Part shown: piece after piece, positions 49,957 to 58,270 of the stretch | Numbering within the stretch: position 1 is the stretch's first letter | How the letters are laid out: the number at the start of each line of letters is the position of its first letter | NCBI GenBank assembly: GCA_005502805.1 | Contig: SCMY01000011.1 | Span: 124,001-188,000 of the forward strand | Length of the DNA stretch: 64,000 bases | Reading direction: 5' to 3' | DNA from: Rhizobiales bacterium 2SD | GTDB lineage: Bacteria; Pseudomonadota; Alphaproteobacteria; Rhizobiales; Beijerinckiaceae | Position numbers and translations under genes: made by a program | The notes under the pieces: generated by a model | The model's database searches: none | What the model was told of the DNA's origin: nothing | The model's input: the letters and a program-made list of their open reading frames with translations, nothing else

Positions 49957-50690
49957 CCGCCGCCACCGCATCACCGCAACCGGCGGCCGCCGCGCTGGAA
50001 TGCTCGGGCTTGCGCTCGTCCTATAGCGGGCGCGACGTGCTGCTCGGGGTCGACCTCGACCTGCGCGAAAGCGAGGTGCTCTGCCTCGTCGGCCATAACG
50101 GCGCGGGCAAGTCGACCTTACTCAAGCTGTTCTTCGGCCTGCACAGGCCGGATGCGGGCGCGATTCGCTTGCGCGGCAGGGAGTTGCGTCCGAATCCGGA
50201 GGCCATGGCCCAGCAGGGCGTCGCCTATGTTCCGGAAGGTCGAGGCATCTTTCCTGGACTGACGGTGAAGGAGGTTTTCTCACTGGCTCTTTGGTCATCG
50301 CGCCTCAAGGGCGGCGAGGCCGCCGCACGCACGGACGAGGTGCTCGCCATCCTTCCGCGCCTGAGAGAGTTCTGGACCCGCTCGGCCGGAAAGCTCTCTG
50401 GAGGCCAGCAGCAGATGGTGTCGATCGGGCGCTCGCTCCTGTCGCGTCCTTCGATCCTGCTGCTCGACGAGCCGTCGATCGGGCTTGCCCCCAAGCTGTT
50501 CCAGGACCTGCTCGCGCCGGTCCGAGCAATCCAGCAGCAGCGTGGCCTGTCGATCCTGCTGGTGGAGCAGAATATCGGTGAGGCCTTCGCGGTCTCGGAT
50601 CGCGTCGTGGTGATGAAGTCCGGCGAGATCATCTTCCGTGGCGTTCCCGCCGATCTCGAGGATCGCGAGCGCCTCATGGAGCTGTTCTAG
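49953..50690 (+). CDS. Liv-type ABC transporter ATP-binding protein (LivF-like)
   Basis: 245 residues. Walker A is GHNGAGKST, the signature LSGGQQQMVSIGRSLL, and Walker B ILLLDEPSIGLAPK followed by LLVEQNIGEAF (H-loop variant without His, usual in LivF). FPGLTVKEVFSLALWSSRLK marks the helical domain. Start overlaps the LivG-like stop by 4 bp (ATGA). The five transporter genes (46342-50690) are compact and complete. Confidence 0.94.
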   Translation: MTAATASPQPAAAALECSGLRSSYSGRDVLLGVDLDLRESEVLCLVGHNGAGKSTLLKLFFGLHRPDAGAIRLRGRELRPNPEAMAQQGVAYVPEGRGIFPGLTVKEVFSLALWSSRLKGGEAAARTDEVLAILPRLREFWTRSAGKLSGGQQQMVSIGRSLLSRPSILLLDEPSIGLAPKLFQDLLAPVRAIQQQRGLSILLVEQNIGEAFAVSDRVVVMKSGEIIFRGVPADLEDRERLMELF

Positions 50691-50725
50691 CCGGTTCGTC
50701 CCGGTGACGGAGAGTTGGAGCTGAC

Positions 50726-51517
50726 ATGGACTGGCTGGAAACCGATGGTGTCGGGCTTCGCTACGAACTCACAGGAGAAGGTCCGGACACGCACGTGCTG
50801 GTGCACGAGATGGGGTGCACGCTCGAGAGCTATGATCTCGTACGGCCTCTCCTCCCGCCCGGCTTGCGCGTCCTGCGGTTCGATACCCGCGGCGCGGGGC
50901 TGTCAACCAAACTGCGGGGCACGGCCGAGATCGCCGTCATGGCGGGCGACATCGCGCGCCTGCTCTCAGCCGCCGGCATCGACACGCCCGTCACCATCTC
51001 GGGGGGCGCGGTAGGGGGCGCCATCGCCCTGCAGTTCACCGCCGACCATCCCGAGCGCACCCGCGGCGCCGTCGTGTTCGGGCCGGCGACGGGCATTCCG
51101 GACGAGCGCCGGCAGCTCATTCTCGACTATGCCGATCAGGTCGAGGCGGCGGGCATGGCGAGCGTCGTCGATGCCGAGCTGGCGCGCGCCTATCCCGAGA
51201 ACCTGCGCGGCGATGCCGTGCGCTTCCGCCGCTTCCGGGCGCGCTGGCTGGCGAACGACCCGTCGAGCTACGCGGCGATCTTCCGCATGCTGGCGGGGCT
51301 GGACATGACGGCCGCGCTGGCCGGCATCCGCTGCCCGTGCCTCTTCGTCGCCGGCGAATCCGATCCCCTGCGGCCGCCCGAATTGATCGAACCGCTGTCG
51401 CGCCGGGTCGCGGGTGCGCAGTTCCGCTCCGCCGCGACCGGCCATTTCGCCGCCACGCAGACCCCCGAACTCGTCGCCGAGATTCTCGGCGGCTTCATCG
51501 CAGGCCTCCCCGCATGA
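50726..51517 (+). CDS. alpha/beta hydrolase, enol-lactonase-like, with Ala at the nucleophile position
   Basis: 263 residues of the PcaD-like fold. LVHEMGCTLESYD takes the oxyanion-loop place, RFDTRGAGLS is the conserved strand-4 turn, the elbow is SGGAVGGAIALQFTADHPER, acid AGESDPLRPPE, and His ATGHFAATQTPE. The elbow should be GxSxG, but residue 95 is Ala (GCG codon), so the nucleophile Ser is missing while Asp and His remain. It may catalyse a non-hydrolytic reaction. Position after the Liv ATPase and before the GST gene (4-bp overlap) places it in the IclR operon. Confidence 0.85.
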   Translation: MDWLETDGVGLRYELTGEGPDTHVLVHEMGCTLESYDLVRPLLPPGLRVLRFDTRGAGLSTKLRGTAEIAVMAGDIARLLSAAGIDTPVTISGGAVGGAIALQFTADHPERTRGAVVFGPATGIPDERRQLILDYADQVEAAGMASVVDAELARAYPENLRGDAVRFRRFRARWLANDPSSYAAIFRMLAGLDMTAALAGIRCPCLFVAGESDPLRPPELIEPLSRRVAGAQFRSAATGHFAATQTPELVAEILGGFIAGLPA

Positions 51518-52152
51518 CCGACCTCATCGCCACGCCGCGGCTGCTGCACTGGTCGCCGCGCTCGCCCTTCGTCCGCAAGGTCCTGATCGCCGCCCACGAG
51601 CGCGGCCTCGCCGACAGCTTCGAGCGCGTGCGCACGGTGGTGCACCCCGAGGCCCCGCATGAGGGGCTCTTCGAGGACAACCCGCTGAACAAGTTGCCGA
51701 CCCTCGTGCTGTCGGACGGCTCGAGCCTCTACGATTCGCGTGTCATCTGCGAGTATCTGGATCTGATCGGCGACGCGGCTCCGCTGTTTCCGCCGACCGG
51801 CGCGCATCGTCTCGCGGCCCTGCGCGACCAGGCCCTCGGAGACGGCATCCTCGACTTTGCGCTCGTCTGGCTGCTGGAGCGGACCAAGCCGGAGGCGATG
51901 CAGTCCGAACGGCTGATCGCTGCCTTCCAGCGCAAGCTCGCGGCCGCGCTCGACCGGCTCGAACGGGACGCGGGCGCGCTCGCGGCGCGCCCGTTCGACA
52001 TCGGGCACGTCTCGATAGGCGCCGCGCTGCTCTATCTCGACTTCCGCTTTCCGTCGGAGGCCTGGCGCGAGGGGCGCCCCGCCATCGCGGACTGGCACGC
52101 CCGCTTTGCCGAAAGGCCTTCCGTCATCGCCAACCCGGCCATCGCCGACTGA
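51514..52152 (+). CDS. glutathione S-transferase family protein
   Basis: 212 residues. The N-terminal thioredoxin-like domain reads RLLHWSPRSPFVRKVLIAAH, with a Ser near the usual glutathione-activating position, then NKLPTLVLSDGSSLYDSRVI, the conserved cis-Pro and Ser that hold glutathione. The C-terminal helical domain follows. In catabolic operons such GSTs act as maleylpyruvate or maleylacetoacetate isomerases or in ether cleavage. Start ATG overlaps the hydrolase stop (ATGA). The exact reaction is unknown. Confidence 0.9.
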   Translation: MTDLIATPRLLHWSPRSPFVRKVLIAAHERGLADSFERVRTVVHPEAPHEGLFEDNPLNKLPTLVLSDGSSLYDSRVICEYLDLIGDAAPLFPPTGAHRLAALRDQALGDGILDFALVWLLERTKPEAMQSERLIAAFQRKLAAALDRLERDAGALAARPFDIGHVSIGAALLYLDFRFPSEAWREGRPAIADWHARFAERPSVIANPAIAD

Positions 52153-52162
52153 GGTTCCGATC

Positions 52163-53047
52163 ATGATGCAATCCCGCCAGCTCGGCGACCTCCGCATCAC
52201 GCGCGTGCTCGAATATTCGGCGCCGACGCATCCGCCCGAATTTCTCTTCCCGGACCTTCCGGCGGCTCAACTGGCGCAGGACGCGGCGTGGCTCGCTCCT
52301 GCCCATTACGTCCAGCACATGAGCCGGCTGATCGTGACGATCCAGCTCTGGATCGTTCATGCCGGCGATAGCGTCATCCTGATCGACACCGGCGTCGGCA
52401 ATCTCAAGCCACGCGGTCCGGCGCGCATGAACATGCTGAACTCGCTTGTCCTGCCGTGGCTGGAGGCTGCCGGTGCCGGGCGCGACCAGGTCACCCATGT
52501 CGTTCACACGCATCTCCACAGCGACCATATCGGCTGGAACACGCTCTGGGTCGACGGACGCTGGGAGCCCACGTTCCCAAAAGCCCGTTATTTCCTGCCG
52601 AAGCAGGATTTCGACCACTTCCAAACGGTGCTCGGCCGGGGACCCAACCCGCTGATCGACAATTCGTTCGCCGACAGCCTCTACCCCGTCATCGAAGCCG
52701 GGCTAGCGGATTTCATCACCGAGGCCGCCCGGGACGTCGCCGGCGTTCTCGCGGTCGAGCCGGCGCCGGGCCACAGTCCGGGCATGCTCAGCTACCGGCT
52801 TCGATCGGGTGGCGAGGAGGCGATCTTCACCGCCGACGTCTTCCACAGCCCCCTGCAGATCGCCCATCCCGACCTGAACACGGCCTATTGCGAATTGCCG
52901 GACGTCGCGCGCAAGACCCGCCTGCAGGTCCTCCAGCGCGCGACCGATCGGGAAGCCCTGATCCTGCCGATGCATTTCGGCGCCCCTCATTGCGGCTATG
53001 TGCGGCGGCAGGGCGAGGGTTTTCGTTTCGAACCTGCAAGCTGGTAA
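52163..53047 (+). CDS. MBL-fold metallo-hydrolase
   Basis: 294 residues. The zinc motif HTHLHSDHIGWN is at about 115-126, with a later His in APGHSPGMLSYR, an Asp in FTADVFHSPLQIAH, and a final His in HFGAPHCGYV. IDTGVGNLKP is the first strand motif. Resembles the lactonase/AHL-lactonase-like group. The start at 52163 follows GAGG; the open frame to 52106 overlaps the GST gene. In this operon it may hydrolyse a lactone or thioester, perhaps the hydrolytic step that the Ala-variant hydrolase cannot perform. Confidence 0.92.
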   Translation: MMQSRQLGDLRITRVLEYSAPTHPPEFLFPDLPAAQLAQDAAWLAPAHYVQHMSRLIVTIQLWIVHAGDSVILIDTGVGNLKPRGPARMNMLNSLVLPWLEAAGAGRDQVTHVVHTHLHSDHIGWNTLWVDGRWEPTFPKARYFLPKQDFDHFQTVLGRGPNPLIDNSFADSLYPVIEAGLADFITEAARDVAGVLAVEPAPGHSPGMLSYRLRSGGEEAIFTADVFHSPLQIAHPDLNTAYCELPDVARKTRLQVLQRATDREALILPMHFGAPHCGYVRRQGEGFRFEPASW

Positions 53048-53061
53048 CCGGAGAAGCCGCC

Positions 53062-53973
53062 ATGAGCGAAAAGGTCATCGTCACCTGTGCCGTAACGGGC
53101 TCCTCCCTGTCGCCCTCGATGTCGCGGCACCTGCCGGTCACACCCGAGCAGATCGTCGAGCAGTCGCTCGCCGCCGTCGATGCGGGCGCCGCCATCCTGC
53201 ATCTCCACGCGCGCGATCCCAAAGACGGACGGCCGACCAACGATCCGGCGGTCTGGCGGCAGTTCATTCCGGCGATCCGGGAACGCAGCGACGCGATCAT
53301 CAACATGTCTGCATCGCTCGGCTCCACCGCGGAGGGCCGGCTGGAAGCGGTGCTCGATCTCGAGCCGGACATCGCCACCGTCATCGTCGGCTCGATGAAT
53401 TACGGCCTGTTCCGAAAAGCCGAGAACCAGGGCGTCAGCGAATTCGCGCTGGACTGGGAAAAGGAGGCTTTCGGGCCCAAGGCCTACGAGATCGTCACCC
53501 AGAACAGCTTTGCGACCATCGCCCGCATGATCGACATGTTGATCGAGCGCGACATCGCGATGGAATTCGAGTGCTACGATGTCGGCCACCTCTACATTCT
53601 CGAGCGCCATCTGAGCACCCGGAACGTCAAGCGGCCGATCATCCTGCAGTTCCTCACGGGCATTCTCGGCGGGATCCCCTCCGATATCGACCATCTGGTG
53701 CATCTGAAGCGGACCGCCGAGCGCCTCTTCGGGCCGGAGCTCGTCCTATTCACGCATGGCACCGGGCTCGGCAACATCAAGGCCGCCACCTTCGGCGCGC
53801 TGATGGGCACCCATCTGCGCGTGGGACAGGAGGACAACCTCTTCGAGCGTCCGGGCGTCCCGTTCAAGTCGAACGCCGCGCAGGTGGAGAAGATCGTGCG
53901 CGTGATGCGCGAATTCGCGCTTGAGCCCGCGACCGCCGCGCAAGCGCGCGATATCGTCGGGCTGCCCCGGTAA
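53062..53973 (+). CDS. beta-keto acid cleavage enzyme (BKACE, DUF849 family)
   Basis: 303 residues. The zinc site HLHARDPKDGRPTND is at about 47-61, and FECYDVGHLYILERHL and LFTHGTGLGNIKAATFGALM are usual BKACE parts. The family founder is 3-keto-5-aminohexanoate cleavage enzyme; members condense a beta-keto acid with acetyl-CoA and split it into acetoacetate and a new acyl-CoA. Reported substrates include dehydrocarnitine and 3-oxoadipate among others. The CoA-transferase of the same operon could recycle acetoacetate. It ends at a convergent hairpin terminator. Confidence 0.93.
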   Translation: MSEKVIVTCAVTGSSLSPSMSRHLPVTPEQIVEQSLAAVDAGAAILHLHARDPKDGRPTNDPAVWRQFIPAIRERSDAIINMSASLGSTAEGRLEAVLDLEPDIATVIVGSMNYGLFRKAENQGVSEFALDWEKEAFGPKAYEIVTQNSFATIARMIDMLIERDIAMEFECYDVGHLYILERHLSTRNVKRPIILQFLTGILGGIPSDIDHLVHLKRTAERLFGPELVLFTHGTGLGNIKAATFGALMGTHLRVGQEDNLFERPGVPFKSNAAQVEKIVRVMREFALEPATAAQARDIVGLPR

Positions 53974-53981
53974 AGCCGTTC

Positions 53982-54034
53982 CGCCCGGCCTCCGGCGACG
54001 TCGCCTCACGGGCTGCGCGACCGGAGGCCGGGCG
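53982..54034. terminator. bidirectional hairpin terminator
   Basis: CGCCCGGCCTCCGG (53982-53995) and its exact complement (54021-54034) form a 14-bp GC-rich stem with a 25-base loop between the convergent BKACE and enolase-superfamily genes. There is no clear U-tract, so termination may need Rho or be weak. Confidence 0.6.
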
Positions 54035-54035
54035 A

Positions 54036-55130
54036 TCAGCCGGCCAGCGTCGTCCAGGCGATTTCGCAGCCGGGCTTGAGGCGAGACGACCGGAACAGCT
54101 CGGGCACCTCGATGAAGCCGTCGGAGATGGTCGGCGGCTCGAATGGGTCGCCGTCGAGCAGGACATGCTCGGCGATCTCGTGCGCGAGCGGCACCTCCGG
54201 AAAGGTCGAAGCCACCTGCGCCGCATAGGCCTGGAACGGGCCGGGCAGAAAGCAGACGCCGAAGCGGTATTTCAGCCCGAAGCTACGGCAGATCGAGACG
54301 GCCTCCCGGATCGGGCCGACGCCGCCGAGGCGCGGCAACCGCAGGACGACCGAGTCGACGATGCGTTCCTGCCCCAGCCTCGCGATCTCATGGGGCGAAC
54401 CGGCGCTCTCATCGGCCTCGATTTCCGGCAGGACGGCCTGCGTCACCAGCTTCAACCCGGCGAGATCGTGGCGCGGAACGGGCTGTTCGACGATGGCGAC
54501 GTCGCTCCCGCTCATGCGTTCGATCGCGCGAATGGCGGCCTTGGGCGCGTAGCGCCCGTTGGCGTCGGCGGTGAGGCTCACCGCGGGGCCGACCGCATCA
54601 CGGACGGCCTGCGCGCGCGCGACGTCCAGATCCGCGTCGCCGCTCAGCTTGAACTTGACCACGCGGTAGTCGTCCGCGGCGAGAGCGGCTGCGGCCTTCG
54701 CCATCAGATCGGGGGATTGCAGCGACACCATCCGAGAGACCGGCAGGCGGCGGTGAAGGGCGCCTCCCAGAAGGGACGCGATGCCGGTGCCGGCTCTCGC
54801 TGCCGCGATCTCGAGAAACGCCGCCTCGAACGCGGCGCGGACCTCCGCGAAGCCGTGCAGGGACCGCGCCATCTCGGCTATGAGCTGCTCGACGACCACG
54901 GGTCGGCCGATCAGCCGCTCTCCGAGGAAGGAGATGCATTCGCGGATCGCTCCTGCCGGCGCGTCGAAGGGTTGCAGCGCGCCCACGAAACCGATTCCGA
55001 CCTGTCCCTCGTCGGTCTCAACCTTGAGGAGGACGCTAGGCAGCCGCGCGATCGCACCGGTCACCAGCGCCCATCCCTCGACGCGCACCTGCGGCAGCAG
55101 GACGGCGCTCTCGATCCGCGTGATCTTCAT
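54036..55130 (-). CDS. enolase superfamily, muconate cycloisomerase/mandelate racemase-like protein
   Basis: 364 residues. The KxK motif VVKFK is at 157-161, and metal ligands Asp189 (TADANG), Glu215 (VEQPV) and Asp240 (EADES) are present. The second-half catalytic Lys usual in the muconate cycloisomerase subgroup is replaced in VLRLPRLGGVG (Arg264). Possible reactions are cycloisomerisation, epimerisation or dehydration of a carboxylate. It is last in the TctC-TctB-TctA operon controlled by IclR site C, so it likely acts on the imported acid. The start at 55130 is preferred to the open frame at 55175. Confidence 0.88.
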   Translation of the reverse strand: MKITRIESAVLLPQVRVEGWALVTGAIARLPSVLLKVETDEGQVGIGFVGALQPFDAPAGAIRECISFLGERLIGRPVVVEQLIAEMARSLHGFAEVRAAFEAAFLEIAAARAGTGIASLLGGALHRRLPVSRMVSLQSPDLMAKAAAALAADDYRVVKFKLSGDADLDVARAQAVRDAVGPAVSLTADANGRYAPKAAIRAIERMSGSDVAIVEQPVPRHDLAGLKLVTQAVLPEIEADESAGSPHEIARLGQERIVDSVVLRLPRLGGVGPIREAVSICRSFGLKYRFGVCFLPGPFQAYAAQVASTFPEVPLAHEIAEHVLLDGDPFEPPTISDGFIEVPELFRSSRLKPGCEIAWTTLAG

Positions 55131-55164
55131 GGGCGCTCCGGTTGTGCGGCCAAGCCCGCCGCCA

Positions 55165-56664
55165 TCATTCGACAAAGACCTTTTCGCGCTTCTTGGCCAC
55201 GGCCGGCAGGGCGATGGCCACGAGTGCCGCGACGGCCAGCAACAGCAATCCGGCGCTGATCGGCCTCGTGACGAAGACGGCGGGGTTGCCGAAGGAGAGC
55301 AGCATGGCCCGGCGCAGATGCTCTTCCAGCATCGGCCCCAGCACGAAGCCGAGCAGGAAGGGCGCAGGCTCGCAGCCCAGCCGCATCAGGACATAGCCGA
55401 GCACGCCCGCGATGCAGAGCGCGTACAGGTCGAAGACGTTGCCGTTCAGCGAATAGATGCCGATGGCCGAGAAGGTCAGGATCGCCGGAAAGAGCCAGGT
55501 GTACGGAATGGTCATCAGCCGTGCCCAAAGGCCGACGAGCGGCAGGTTCAGCACGAGCAGCATCAGGTTTCCGAGCCACATCGAGGCGATCAGGCCCCAG
55601 AACAGCGCCGGTTGCGCGGTCGCGACGTTCGGTCCGGGGACGATGCCCTGCATGATCATCGCGCCGACCATCATCGCCATGACGGCGTTGGCGGGCAGGC
55701 CGAGGGTCAGCATCGGAATGAAGGAGGTCTGGGCGCCGGCATTGTTCGCCGCTTCCGGACCCGCCACGCCCTCGATCGCGCCCTTGCCGAACGCGCCCGG
55801 CGTCCGCGACAGCTTCTTCTCCAGTGAGTAGGAAGCGAAGGAGGAGAGCAGCGCGCCACCGCCCGGCAGGATGCCGAGGATCGAGCCGAGCGCGGTGCCG
55901 CGCGCGATCGGGGGAACGCAGCGCCAAAGGTCCTGACGGGAGGGCATGAGCCTGCCGATGACCTTCGTGACGATGCCGGCGCGGCCTTCCGTCTCGAGAT
56001 TGCGGAGGATTTCGGCGATACCGAAGAAGCCGATCGAGAGCGTGACGAAATTGATGCCGTCGGCCAGCTCCAGCCGTCCGAAGGTGAAGCGGGCTTCGCC
56101 GGAGGTGACGTCGGTCCCGACCAGGGACAGCACGAGACCGAACACCACCATTGCGAGAGCGCGCACGACCGAGCCATGCGCCAGCGCGACGGAGAAAATC
56201 AGCCCGAGGACGATCAGCGAGAAATACTCCGCCGGCCCGAATTCGAGCGCGAAGGACGTCAGAACCGGAGCGAACAGGACGATGACGAAGGTCGCGATCG
56301 TGCCGGCGGCGAAGGAGCCGATCGCTGCGATCGCTAGGGCGTGGCCGGCCCGGCCTTGCCGCGCCATCTGGTAGCCGTCGAGGGCAGTCACTGCCGAGGA
56401 GGGCTCGCCTGGCAAGTTGAGCAGGATGGCGGTGGTTGAGCCGCCATATTGCGCGCCGTAATAGATGCCCGCCAGCATGATGAGCGCTGGGGTCGGCCCC
56501 AGCGCGAAGGTGAACGGCAGCAGCAGCGCGATCGTTGTGGACGGCCCCAGCCCCGGCAGGACGCCGACCGCGGTGCCAATCACCGTTCCGATCAGGCAAT
56601 AGAGGAGGTTCTCGGGTGTGACGGCGGTCGCAAAGCCAAGGACCAAATTGGCGAGAATGTCCAT
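55165..56664 (-). CDS. tctA: tripartite tricarboxylate transporter large permease TctA
   Basis: 499 residues, normal for TctA, with about eleven to twelve spans. MLAGIYYGAQYGGSTTAILL and LPGLGPSTTIALLLP are the conserved N-terminal motifs, repeated in the second half as LGILPGGGALLSSFASY and GPEAANNAGAQTSFIPMLTL. The longer open frame to 57162 runs through the tctB gene and is not used. Forms the proton- or sodium-coupled channel for a carboxylate bound by TctC. Two bases separate it from tctB. Confidence 0.94.
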   Translation of the reverse strand: MDILANLVLGFATAVTPENLLYCLIGTVIGTAVGVLPGLGPSTTIALLLPFTFALGPTPALIMLAGIYYGAQYGGSTTAILLNLPGEPSSAVTALDGYQMARQGRAGHALAIAAIGSFAAGTIATFVIVLFAPVLTSFALEFGPAEYFSLIVLGLIFSVALAHGSVVRALAMVVFGLVLSLVGTDVTSGEARFTFGRLELADGINFVTLSIGFFGIAEILRNLETEGRAGIVTKVIGRLMPSRQDLWRCVPPIARGTALGSILGILPGGGALLSSFASYSLEKKLSRTPGAFGKGAIEGVAGPEAANNAGAQTSFIPMLTLGLPANAVMAMMVGAMIMQGIVPGPNVATAQPALFWGLIASMWLGNLMLLVLNLPLVGLWARLMTIPYTWLFPAILTFSAIGIYSLNGNVFDLYALCIAGVLGYVLMRLGCEPAPFLLGFVLGPMLEEHLRRAMLLSFGNPAVFVTRPISAGLLLLAVAALVAIALPAVAKKREKVFVE

Positions 56665-56666
56665 CG

Positions 56667-57134
56667 TCAGCCTGCCATGGTTGCTAGTGTGGAGGCGAAG
56701 AGGGGATAGGGTAGCTGCAGCAGATAGCTGAACAGCAACAGTGCCAGCGCCGTGAGGACCACGGTCACGATCATGACCTGGATCGGGCGCATCATCCGGC
56801 TCGCCAGCGCCGACGTCGCGACCATGGCGAGGAGCGCGGGAGCGAGGCCCCAGCCCTTGACGAGCAGGGCGAAGAGGAGCGGCGCTAGCGTGATGAAGAC
56901 AAGGCCGCGCCAAGGGACCGGCCGCGTCTCCTCCTCGTCCTCGCCGCCGCGGCGCTCCAGGATCACCCCAAGCCCCAGCGCGACGAGCACAAGGGCGAGG
57001 ACGATGGGCAGGAAGCCTGGGCCCATTCGCAATGTCGAGCCGATCTCCAGGGTCGACAGCGAGGTCGCCAGGAAGAAGGCGCCGATGGCGACGAAGATGC
57101 CGCCAGCTTTCAGTTGTTTGGCGGTGGTCCGCAT
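56667..57134 (-). CDS. tctB: tripartite tricarboxylate transporter small permease TctB
   Basis: 155 residues, four spans, usual for TctB: AGGIFVAIGAFFLATSLSTL, LRMGPGFLPIVLALVLVALG (the family-wide 'MGPGffP' motif) and a hydrophobic pair at the C-terminus. Start at MRTTAKQLK (57134) is preferred to an upstream ATG at 57176. Forms the membrane complex with TctA; TctC at 57255 is encoded 120 bp upstream in the same operon. Confidence 0.9.
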   Translation of the reverse strand: MRTTAKQLKAGGIFVAIGAFFLATSLSTLEIGSTLRMGPGFLPIVLALVLVALGLGVILERRGGEDEEETRPVPWRGLVFITLAPLLFALLVKGWGLAPALLAMVATSALASRMMRPIQVMIVTVVLTALALLLFSYLLQLPYPLFASTLATMAG

Positions 57135-57254
57135 GGCGTCCTCGAGGTAGGGCGCGTTGCACGGCGGGCAGGGCACCGGATACGCGCCGCCGCCCCTCAG
57201 GAGGCGACGGCGCCGGAACCGGGCCGCCCGATCAGCCGGGCGAGTTGCGCGCGG

Positions 57255-58196
57255 CTACTTCGCGAGCTTGGAGTTCGGCAACCACTCGCGCCAGGCTCGT
57301 GACTGGGCCATGACATCTTCCGTCGAGCCGTCCGGGCCGAGATTCAAACGCGTGTTGAAGGTTTTCGCTGCATAGTCGCCGACCTCGGGCGACTTGACCG
57401 CAGCATCGATCGCCTCGGCGAGCGCCGCCCGCGCATCGGCCGGCAGGTTTTTCGGAGCCACCAGCAGGAAGTAGTTGTCAATGACGAAGCCGCCACCCTG
57501 GTCGACCGCGTTCTTGACGCCGGGCGCGTAGTCGGCCTTGCCGGTGCTCATCAGGGCGATCGCCTTCAACTGGCCGGACTGCATGTAAGGCACATGCACG
57601 CCGCCGGAGATCGTGACGTTGGCATGCCCCCCGAGGACCAGTTGGACAGACTGCGCCGAGCCCGATGTCGGGGCCGAGACGAAGGTTATGCCGAGCTTCT
57701 CCGAGATGCGCTCCATGGCCAGATCGAGAATCTTGCCCGTGCTGGAAAAGCTGACCGGACCGTTCTTCTTGGTATGGGCAGCCAGTTCCTGCAGGTTGTT
57801 GTAGGGCGCGTTCTTGGCGGCAACGAGCGCGTATTCGATCTTGCCAATCGTGCCGATGTAGTCGAGGTCTTCCGGCTTGTATTGGATCGCCTTCGACAGA
57901 TAAGGGTCGAGCGCAAAATTGCCTGTCGACAACAGCCCAATCGTGTAGCCGTCGGCAGGCGCATTCTTGATTTCCATTGCTGCGAGCGCACCTTGCGCCC
58001 CGGCCTTGTTCTCAATAATGAACCTCCAACCCTTCTGATCCTCGATCTTCTTGAATGTCAGCCGGCCGATCGCATCGGTGCTTCCGCCTGCGCCATAGCC
58101 TATGACCACGCGGATCGGTTTCTTGGCTTCCCAAGCATGCGCGGCGGGCGTGGCGACAGCGGCGACCGCAAGAGCGAGCAAAGCTCCAGTCTTCAT
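57255..58196 (-). CDS. tctC: tripartite tricarboxylate transporter substrate-binding protein TctC
   Basis: 313 residues. Signal peptide MKTGALLALAVAAVATPAAH ends near AWA/E; the mature part has KPIRVVIGYGAGGSTDAIGR and FIIENKAGAQGALAAMEIKN, the Bug-family loops that hold carboxylates. GGGAGGG precedes the ATG at 58196; the open frame to 58313 is upstream non-coding. IclR site C lies about 50 bp before the start. It heads the tctC-tctB-tctA-enolase operon and is distinct from the orphan receptor at 34963. Confidence 0.94.
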   Translation of the reverse strand: MKTGALLALAVAAVATPAAHAWEAKKPIRVVIGYGAGGSTDAIGRLTFKKIEDQKGWRFIIENKAGAQGALAAMEIKNAPADGYTIGLLSTGNFALDPYLSKAIQYKPEDLDYIGTIGKIEYALVAAKNAPYNNLQELAAHTKKNGPVSFSSTGKILDLAMERISEKLGITFVSAPTSGSAQSVQLVLGGHANVTISGGVHVPYMQSGQLKAIALMSTGKADYAPGVKNAVDQGGGFVIDNYFLLVAPKNLPADARAALAEAIDAAVKSPEVGDYAAKTFNTRLNLGPDGSTEDVMAQSRAWREWLPNSKLAK

Positions 58197-58245
58197 GGTT
58201 CCCTCCCAAAGTACGGCCGATCGGATGTCGGCCTTCATGAGATTT

Positions 58246-58270
58246 TGTCCGTATAGCGGACATTTGTCCG
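58246..58270. promoter_or_regulatory. predicted IclR operator, site C (tct operon)
   Basis: Read on the minus strand: CGGACA-AA-TGTCCG-CTATA-CGGACA, ending about 50 bp before the tctC start. It has the same half-site order and spacing as sites A and B, more than 13 kb away, and points toward the downstream gene in the same orientation as they do. Confidence 0.85.
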
